A stretch of DNA of 64,000 nucleotides from Rhizobiales bacterium UBA1912 (GTDB lineage Bacteria; Pseudomonadota; Alphaproteobacteria; Rhizobiales; Devosiaceae): contig DDGC01000002.1 in the NCBI GenBank assembly GCA_002337455.1, forward strand, positions 144,636-208,635, given 5' to 3'. Numbering within the stretch: the stretch's first letter is position 1; each line of letters begins with the position of its first letter. Below, in pieces: positions 59,609 to 64,000 of the stretch. The position numbers and the translations under genes were made by a program. Under the pieces are notes generated by a model. The model saw nothing but the letters and a program-made list of their open reading frames with translations, was not told the origin of the DNA and did not search any database.

Positions 59609-60813
59609 TGACCGAGGCTTACATCTGCGACTATATCCGCACGCCCATCGGGCGGTTTGGCGGCGCGCTGGCCAAGGTGCGGCCCGACGATCTGGGCGCG
59701 CTGGTGCTCAAAACGCTGGTCGAGCGCAATCCATCGGTGGATTTCGAAGCGGTCGAGGACGTGATCTTCGGCAATGCCAACCAGGCGGGCGAGGACAACC
59801 GCAACGTGGCGCGCATGAGCCTGTTGCTGGCCGGGTTGCCGGTGACGGTGACCGGCACGACCATCAACCGGCTGTGCGGCTCGGGGCTCGATGCGGTGCT
59901 GACGGCGGCGCGGGCCATCAAGGCGGGCGAGGCCGATCTGATGATCGCGGGCGGCACGGAATCGATGAGCCGGGCGCCGTTCGTGATGCCCAAGGCCGAG
60001 ACGGCGTTTTCGCGCAATGCGGAGATCTATGACACGACGATCGGCTGGCGGTTCGTCAACCCGGCCATGAAGGCGCAATATGGCGTCGATTCCATGCCCG
60101 AGACCGGCGAGAACGTTGCCGAAGACTATCAGGTTTCGCGGCAGGATCAGGATGCCTTTGCGGTGCGCAGCCAGAACAAGGCGGGTGCGGCGCAGGAAAA
60201 CGGCCGGCTGGCGAAAGAAATCGTTGCGGTGACCATCCCGCAGCGCAAGGGCGATCCGGTCGTGGTGGACCGCGACGAGCATCCGCGCGCCACGACGCTG
60301 GAAACGCTGGCCAAACTGCCGACGCCCTTCAAGAAAGAGGGCGGCACGGTGACGGCGGGCAATGCGTCGGGCGTCAATGACGGCGCGGCGGCGCTGATTA
60401 TCGCGTCGGAAGCTGCGGTGAAAAAATACGGGCTGACGCCGATTGCGCGGATCGTCGGTGGTGCGACTGCAGGTGTGCCGCCGCGCGTGATGGGCATTGG
60501 CCCCCTGCCCGCTTCGCAAAAGCTGATGGCGCGGCTGGGATTGAGCGCTAGCGATTTCGACCTTGTCGAACTCAACGAGGCGTTCGCAAGCCAGGGGATC
60601 GCCGTGCTGCGCGGGCTGGGGATTGCCGAGGACGCCGATTTTGTAAACCCCAATGGCGGGGCGATTGCGCTGGGGCATCCGCTGGGCATGTCAGGCGCGC
60701 GGATCGCGGGCACGGCGGCGCTGGAGATGTCACTGAGTGGTAAAAAGCGCGCGCTGGTGACCATGTGTATTGGCGTGGGACAGGGGATCGCGGCGGTGCT
60801 GGAGGCGGTTTAG
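59608..60813 (+). CDS. pcaF: 3-oxoadipyl-CoA thiolase
   Basis: 401-residue thiolase. The acyl-binding Cys is in TINRLCGSGLDAV near 90, the His in NPNGGAIALGHPLGMSGAR near 355, and the second Cys in CIGVGQGIAAVLE at the end; DYIRTPIGRFGGALAKVRPDDL at the start is typical of PcaF/PaaJ. It cleaves 3-oxoadipyl-CoA to succinyl-CoA and acetyl-CoA. ATG 59608 overlaps the upstream stop (TGATG); a GTG one codon earlier is possible. Confidence 0.93.
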   Translation: MTEAYICDYIRTPIGRFGGALAKVRPDDLGALVLKTLVERNPSVDFEAVEDVIFGNANQAGEDNRNVARMSLLLAGLPVTVTGTTINRLCGSGLDAVLTAARAIKAGEADLMIAGGTESMSRAPFVMPKAETAFSRNAEIYDTTIGWRFVNPAMKAQYGVDSMPETGENVAEDYQVSRQDQDAFAVRSQNKAGAAQENGRLAKEIVAVTIPQRKGDPVVVDRDEHPRATTLETLAKLPTPFKKEGGTVTAGNASGVNDGAAALIIASEAAVKKYGLTPIARIVGGATAGVPPRVMGIGPLPASQKLMARLGLSASDFDLVELNEAFASQGIAVLRGLGIAEDADFVNPNGGAIALGHPLGMSGARIAGTAALEMSLSGKKRALVTMCIGVGQGIAAVLEAV

Positions 60814-61025
60814 AGGGCGACATTAGCCAGTAAAGCAAGGCCCCTCACCCCATCCCTCTCCCCACAGGGGCGAGGGAGTGACGCTGCGGCGTCCCCGACG
60901 CTGGAGTTTATCCCAGGCGCGTCGGCCCGATGAACCCTCGCCCCTTCGGGGAGAGGGTGGCCGGCAGGCCGGTGAGGGGGCCTTGGCTCAAAGGAGGCTC
61001 TGCCCCGGCCGCCGCCATGTTACTG

Positions 61026-61111
61026 CCCCGCCTTCTCTCTGGCCGGTCTTTTGCCGAGACCGCCGGTTGCCGGGAAGGCGGGGTTTTCTATTGCCGGTAG
61101 CCCCGTTTTTT
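61026..61111 (+). terminator. Overlapping terminator hairpins
   Basis: CCCCGCCTT (61026-61034) can pair with AAGGCGGGG (61075-61083), followed by TTTT; alternatively CGGGG (61079-61083) pairs with CCCCG (61101-61105), followed by six T. The two share GGGG and exclude each other, as in attenuators. At minimum this is a terminator well downstream of pcaF. Confidence 0.6.
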
Positions 61112-61119
61112 CGTTCACC

Positions 61120-61148
61120 TTGCAATTTGGGGTCCGAACGGCTATATA
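61120..61148 (+). promoter_or_regulatory. Sigma-70-type promoter candidate
   Basis: TTGCAA, a 17-base spacer and TATATA, followed by TCGGG. It would drive a transcript covering the 21-codon ORF and the 92-residue protein gene at 61298. Confidence 0.6.
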
Positions 61149-61297
61149 TCGGGAAGGCTCAATGGCGCGCCGGATTGGCAGCGCCCATTTTTACGAGCCA
61201 TTTTCTCCAACAATCATAAAACCGTAGCAAGGCAGCCCGATAATCGTGGCGCCGTTACAGTTCAGACGAGGTCGTCCAGTGACGGCCAGAAAGACAC

Positions 61298-61576
61298 ATG
61301 AAGACTATAGATTTCAACGCCGAAGCTTCCCTTTATCTGGGACGCGACTGGCGTACTGCGCTCGCGCAGGGGTCGAGGCGATTCCCGAGCGCGGCCAAGG
61401 CCATTCGATTTGCACTTGAGGAAGCCCCGCCCGTGAGCCTTCACGGGGCGCGGATGATCGTTGACGGGCGAACCTATTCGCCCGACGACCTGCAGAAGTT
61501 TTACGGTGACAGGACATATCCGCTGCACCGCAAGGCCGAGCTCGAAGCGAGGCTGGTCGAACCGTTTAACGACTAG
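61298..61576 (+). CDS. Small conserved-looking hypothetical protein
   Basis: 92 residues, charged and soluble: MKTIDFNAEASLYLGRDWRT, then a helix FPSAAKAIRFALEEAP, VSLHGARMIVDGRTYSPDDLQKFY and a polar end. I do not recognise a named domain, but codon use and composition are gene-like, and the FP.AAKAIRFA..E arrangement is one I associate with small Hyphomicrobiales proteins of unknown function. It lies about 150 bp after the promoter candidate. Confidence 0.65.
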   Translation: MKTIDFNAEASLYLGRDWRTALAQGSRRFPSAAKAIRFALEEAPPVSLHGARMIVDGRTYSPDDLQKFYGDRTYPLHRKAELEARLVEPFND

Positions 61577-61620
61577 GCGACTGATCTTCGGCTGGAACCA
61601 AATGGGCCCTGCTCAACGGC

Positions 61621-61716
61621 GTCATCCCGGGCAAAAGAACCCGGGATCCGGCAGCGTTGACGGTTCCGTTTCGGACGTTGAGTGTACTGGAGCCCCGGCT
61701 CAAGGCCGGGGTGACG
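61621..61716. repeat. Two palindromic extragenic repeats
   Basis: GTCATCCCGGGCAAAAGAAC with CCGGGATCCGGCAG (61621-61652), and TACTGGAGCCCCGGCTCAAG with GCCGGGGTGACGG (61685-61716), facing each other between two small genes. Confidence 0.85.
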
Positions 61717-61768
61717 GTGGTGGGTTGGGCCCGGTCCGGCCCGTATCCCCACCTTGTAACCGATGCTT

Positions 61769-61999
61769 TCAGGCCGTCGTCGACTTACGCCGCACGGCGG
61801 GCTTTTTCTTGGGGGCTGCCTTCTTGGCGGCCTTTTCGATGGCGTCCCTGCGCTCTTTTTCGAGACGCAGCGCCTTGAGGCGTTCGGTCTTGGCGCGCGT
61901 GGCGTCGAGCGCGATTTCTTCCTGGCGCAGCGCCTCTTTCTGGCGCGCTTCCATCTCGGCATATTTGCGTTGCGGGCTCACCTTGGGCGGAGCTTCCAT
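61769..61999 (-). CDS. Small basic coiled-coil protein, function unknown
   Basis: 76 residues, Lys/Arg/Glu/Ala-rich and predicted as one long helix: SPQRKYAEMEARQKEALRQE, then KTERLKALRLEKERRDAIEK and an Ala-Lys-Pro tail (KKAAPKKKPAVRRK) like a nucleic-acid-binding tail. Similar small proteins occur in Hyphomicrobiales; none has a known role as far as I know. GGAG precedes the ATG on the minus strand. Confidence 0.65.
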   Translation of the reverse strand: MEAPPKVSPQRKYAEMEARQKEALRQEEIALDATRAKTERLKALRLEKERRDAIEKAAKKAAPKKKPAVRRKSTTA

Positions 62000-62013
62000 C
62001 GAGATAATCTCCT

Positions 62014-62123
62014 GAATTAGATCATTTCACCGTTTCACGGAAACGGCGCAACGATCCAAGTCTTTGTTTTGTCACGCCTCCGAACCGGAAAAGTGGTACC
62101 CACTTGTCCTGGAAACGCTCTAA
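62014..62123. repeat. Dispersed REP-like element, copy 2
   Basis: Contains TAGATCATTTCACCGTTTCA with CGGAAACGG, then CTCCGAACCGGAAAAGTGGT and ACCCACTTGTCCTGGAAACG with CTCTAA. The second half matches the 17551-17661 copy, with the same internal AAGTGG / CCACTT hairpin. Confidence 0.8.
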
Positions 62124-62160
62124 AAAAAGGCCGCCTTTGGAGCAACTCCAAGGCGGCCTT
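62121..62160 (-). terminator. Rho-independent terminator of the cold-shock gene
   Basis: On the minus strand AAGGCCGCCTTGGAG / CTCCAAAGGCGGCCTT (one bulge) around a 3-base loop, followed by a seven-T run. Confidence 0.9.
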
Positions 62161-62168
62161 AATAAGTA

Positions 62169-62375
62169 TTAGGCAGCCTGGATATTGATGGCCGACTTGC
62201 GTCCGTCGCGGCCGCTTTCGAGCTCGTAGCTCACAGCCTGGCCTTCGACCAGCGTCGCCATTCCGGCGCGCTCGACAGCGGAGATGTGCACGAATGCATC
62301 TTCGCCGCCCTGATCGGGCTGAATGAAGCCGAAGCCTTTGGTTGCATTGAAGAACTTTACCTTGCCCGAGATCAT
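62169..62375 (-). CDS. cspA: Cold-shock protein (CspA family)
   Basis: 68-residue single cold-shock domain: GKVKFFNATKGFGFIQPDQG with RNP1 (KGFGFI) and RNP2 (DAFVHI), ending GRDGRKSAINIQAA. Binds single-stranded RNA/DNA. Two adjacent ATGs exist (62378 and 62375); AAAGGA lies six bases before the second, so 62375 is preferred. A long upstream stretch (62376-62636) without another gene fits the long structured leader of csp mRNAs. Confidence 0.93.
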   Translation of the reverse strand: MISGKVKFFNATKGFGFIQPDQGGEDAFVHISAVERAGMATLVEGQAVSYELESGRDGRKSAINIQAA

Positions 62376-62636
62376 CATGGATCCTTTCAGTGGCAGTGGA
62401 CCCGGCGCGACATGCGCCAAGGCCGCCCAAACCCCAAGGGGATTTGCGGCTCAACGTCTAGCAATTGAGGATATCCAAGTATCCGGCGAACCGGGCGATC
62501 AGGTAGCCAAGAGCATCCAACGTGATAAAATAACACTATAGCAAATGTGGCATGCAAGCAAGCACCGCCCGCTGCGCGGGCTCTTCCATTCCCCGCCCAT
62601 GACGTTATGGTCCGCTCCAGAGAATAAGGACCACCC

Positions 62637-64000
62637 ATGACTGACCAGCTTATTTCCACTTTTCGTTCCATTGCCGGCCCACGCCACGTGCTGGTGGGCG
62701 ACCGTGCGACGCGGCGCTACCGCAAGGGCTATCGCTATGGAGACGGGCACGTTCTGGCCGTGGTGCGGCCCGGCACGCTGGTGGAAAAATGGAAAGCGCT
62801 CAAGGCGTGCGTGGAGGCTGGCGTCATCGTTATCGTCCAGGCTGCCAACACCGGGATTACCGGCGGTTCGACGCCGTTCGGCGAGGGATATGACCGGCCC
62901 ATCGTCATCATAAACACCATGCGCATTTCGCGCATCGATCTGATCTCGGGCGGCAGCCAGGTGATCACCCTGCCCGGCGTCACGCTCGACAAGCTTGAAA
63001 AGACGCTGCGGCCCATCGGGCGCGAGCCCCATTCGGTGATCGGATCGAGTTGCATCGGGGCGTCGGTGACCGGCGGGGTTTGCAACAATTCGGGCGGCTC
63101 GCTGATCCAGCGCGGCCCGGCCTATACCGAGCTGGCGCTTTACGCGCAGGTCGATGAAACCGGCACGCTCAAACTGGTCAACCATCTGGGGGTCGAGCTT
63201 GGGGATGAGGCCGAAGCCATTCTCTCGCGGCTCGACAAGGGCGAATATTCGGAGGCCGATGTGGCGCCCGAGGGCAACCGGCGCGCTTCGGATCATGATT
63301 ATCATGTCCATGTGCGCGACATCGAGGCCGACACCCCTGCCCGGTTCAACGCCGATCCGCGAAAGCTGTTCGAGGCGTCGGGCAGCGCGGGCAAGCTGGC
63401 GGTGTTCGCGCTGCGGCTCGATACATTTGCGGCGGATACCAACACGCAGGTGTTTTACATCGGGACCAACGACCCCAAGGAACTCAACACGATCCGGCGG
63501 CACATGCTGGGCCAATTCGCGCATCTGCCGATTGCCGGGGAGTATCTGCACCGCGATGGGTACAAGCTGACCCAGAAGTACGGCAAGGACACATTCCTTA
63601 TCATCAAGATGTTCGGCACCGACCGGATACCGGCGGCGTTTGCCGCGAAAAGCTGGGTGGACGGGATCACCGAAAAGCTGGGGCTGGGCGGCACGATTTC
63701 GGACAGGGTGGTGCAGGTCGTCACCGGGCTTTTGCCCGAGCACCTGCCCAAGCGGATGAACGCGTATCGCGACCGGTTCGAGCACCACCTGATGATCCGC
63801 ATGGGCGGCGAGGGCGTGGCGGAAGCTCGGGCCTATCTTCAAGGCATCTTCCCCTCGGCGAGCGGAGAGTATTTCGAATGCACGCCGCAGGAGGGCGCCG
63901 ACGCCTTCCTTCACCGCTTTGCATTCGGGGGCGCCGCTGTGCGCTATCGGGCGACCCACCCGCATGCCGTTGAAGACATCCTGGCGCTCGACGTGGCGCT
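62637..64000 (+). CDS. dld: Quinone-dependent D-lactate dehydrogenase, 5' part
   Basis: Open from ATG 62637 (after AATAAGGA) through the right edge, about 454 codons, so about 110-120 residues are missing. FAD_binding_4 domain: RRYRKGYRYGDG, IVIVQAANTGITGGSTPFGEGYDRP near 65, HSVIGSSCIGASVTGGVCNNSGGSLIQRGPAYTEL near 130. The C-terminal part, with FYIGTNDPKELNTIRRHMLGQ and HRFAFGGAAVRYRATHPHAVEDILALDVA, matches the membrane-binding and cap regions of E. coli Dld. It oxidises D-lactate to pyruvate at the inner membrane, passing electrons to quinone. Confidence 0.92.
   Translation, partial: MTDQLISTFRSIAGPRHVLVGDRATRRYRKGYRYGDGHVLAVVRPGTLVEKWKALKACVEAGVIVIVQAANTGITGGSTPFGEGYDRPIVIINTMRISRIDLISGGSQVITLPGVTLDKLEKTLRPIGREPHSVIGSSCIGASVTGGVCNNSGGSLIQRGPAYTELALYAQVDETGTLKLVNHLGVELGDEAEAILSRLDKGEYSEADVAPEGNRRASDHDYHVHVRDIEADTPARFNADPRKLFEASGSAGKLAVFALRLDTFAADTNTQVFYIGTNDPKELNTIRRHMLGQFAHLPIAGEYLHRDGYKLTQKYGKDTFLIIKMFGTDRIPAAFAAKSWVDGITEKLGLGGTISDRVVQVVTGLLPEHLPKRMNAYRDRFEHHLMIRMGGEGVAEARAYLQGIFPSASGEYFECTPQEGADAFLHRFAFGGAAVRYRATHPHAVEDILALDVA

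Larger units (their letters stand above)
60814..61297. other. Structured intergenic region after pcaF
   Basis: Two inverted copies of the CCCCTCACCCC-type palindrome (60838-60877 and 60934-60980). Then overlapping hairpins at 61026-61111, a promoter-like TTGCAA-N17-TATATA at 61120-61148, and a 21-codon ORF at 61162-61227 (MARRIGSAHFYEPFSPTIIK plus one residue) weakly preceded by GGGAAGG. No larger gene. Confidence 0.6.

Overview
The window is GC-rich (low 60s percent by eye), densely packed DNA from an alphaproteobacterium, most likely of the Hyphomicrobiales and plausibly Devosiaceae. The basis is the classic alphaproteobacterial gene sets (phoR-pst-phoU-phoB, PcaQ, IolC fused to DUF2090, DUF1236, DUF3422, RibN under an FMN riboswitch) and the abundant short palindromic intergenic repeats. 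The genus is inference; there is no rRNA to settle it. I found no tRNA, rRNA, CRISPR array, insertion sequence or prophage. The content is mostly chromosomal housekeeping and catabolic operons.

Layout. 1-545: intergenic repeats. 546-2643: tandem fluoride channels (crcB1, crcB2) and a polytopic glycosyltransferase-like membrane protein. 2647-6342 (minus): an exporter-type ABC protein, GtrA, and a HAD-UbiA fusion, probably for lipid-linked sugar or envelope chemistry. 6561-14339 (minus): the complete phosphate system phoR, pstS, pstC, pstA, pstB, phoU, phoB, with a Pho box before pstS and a terminator after phoR. A PPK2 polyphosphate kinase is divergent from it. 15276-21271: KdgK, DUF3422, DUF924, a RecD-like helicase and a CPA2 antiporter. 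21392-23522: a GntR (YtrA-like) regulator with its ABC transporter. 23557-26046: mmsA (iolA) and a divergent LysR. 26081-27684: a small transcription unit with a 25-codon ORF behind a 15-nt perfect Shine-Dalgarno, then an FMN riboswitch with a ribosome-site hairpin and ribN.

27681-42583 is mainly a myo-inositol regulon: a dehydrogenase and a sugar ABC transporter (minus), an RpiR regulator (IolR-like), iolG (minus), iolC-DUF2090, iolD, iolE and iolB. GGAA-N6-TTCC palindromes, the motif reported for rhizobial IolR, lie in both divergent promoter regions. Embedded are an Rrf2 regulator, a stand-alone SecD P1-head-like secreted protein, an SH3/DUF1236 protein and a GIY-YIG protein. Inositol would be imported, oxidised (IolG), dehydrated (IolE), hydrolysed (IolD), isomerised (IolB) and phosphorylated (IolC). 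It would then be split, perhaps by the DUF2090 half because no iolJ is visible, and finished by MmsA.

42584-57860: 128-bp tandem repeats of the iolB 3' end, a CHASE-PAS-GGDEF-EAL protein, HrpB, a secreted PA3715-like protein, CutC, a ROK kinase, a HerA-like ATPase, a decayed BrnT toxin with intact BrnA antitoxin, a Nudix hydrolase whose 3' end is also tandemly repeated, a PiT phosphate transporter, DUF2062, a VOC protein and PcaQ. 57982-60813: 3-oxoadipate CoA-transferase subunits and thiolase (beta-ketoadipate pathway). 60814-64000: structured intergenic DNA, two small conserved-looking proteins, a cold-shock protein, and the start of quinone-dependent D-lactate dehydrogenase, which runs off the right edge.

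I did not find a clear-cut new multi-gene system. The best leads are the small unit at 26081-26396, the duplicated 3' gene ends (iolB and nudix), the structured region at 61026-61227, the stand-alone SecD-like domain, and the terminator-like leader in front of the 28793 dehydrogenase.
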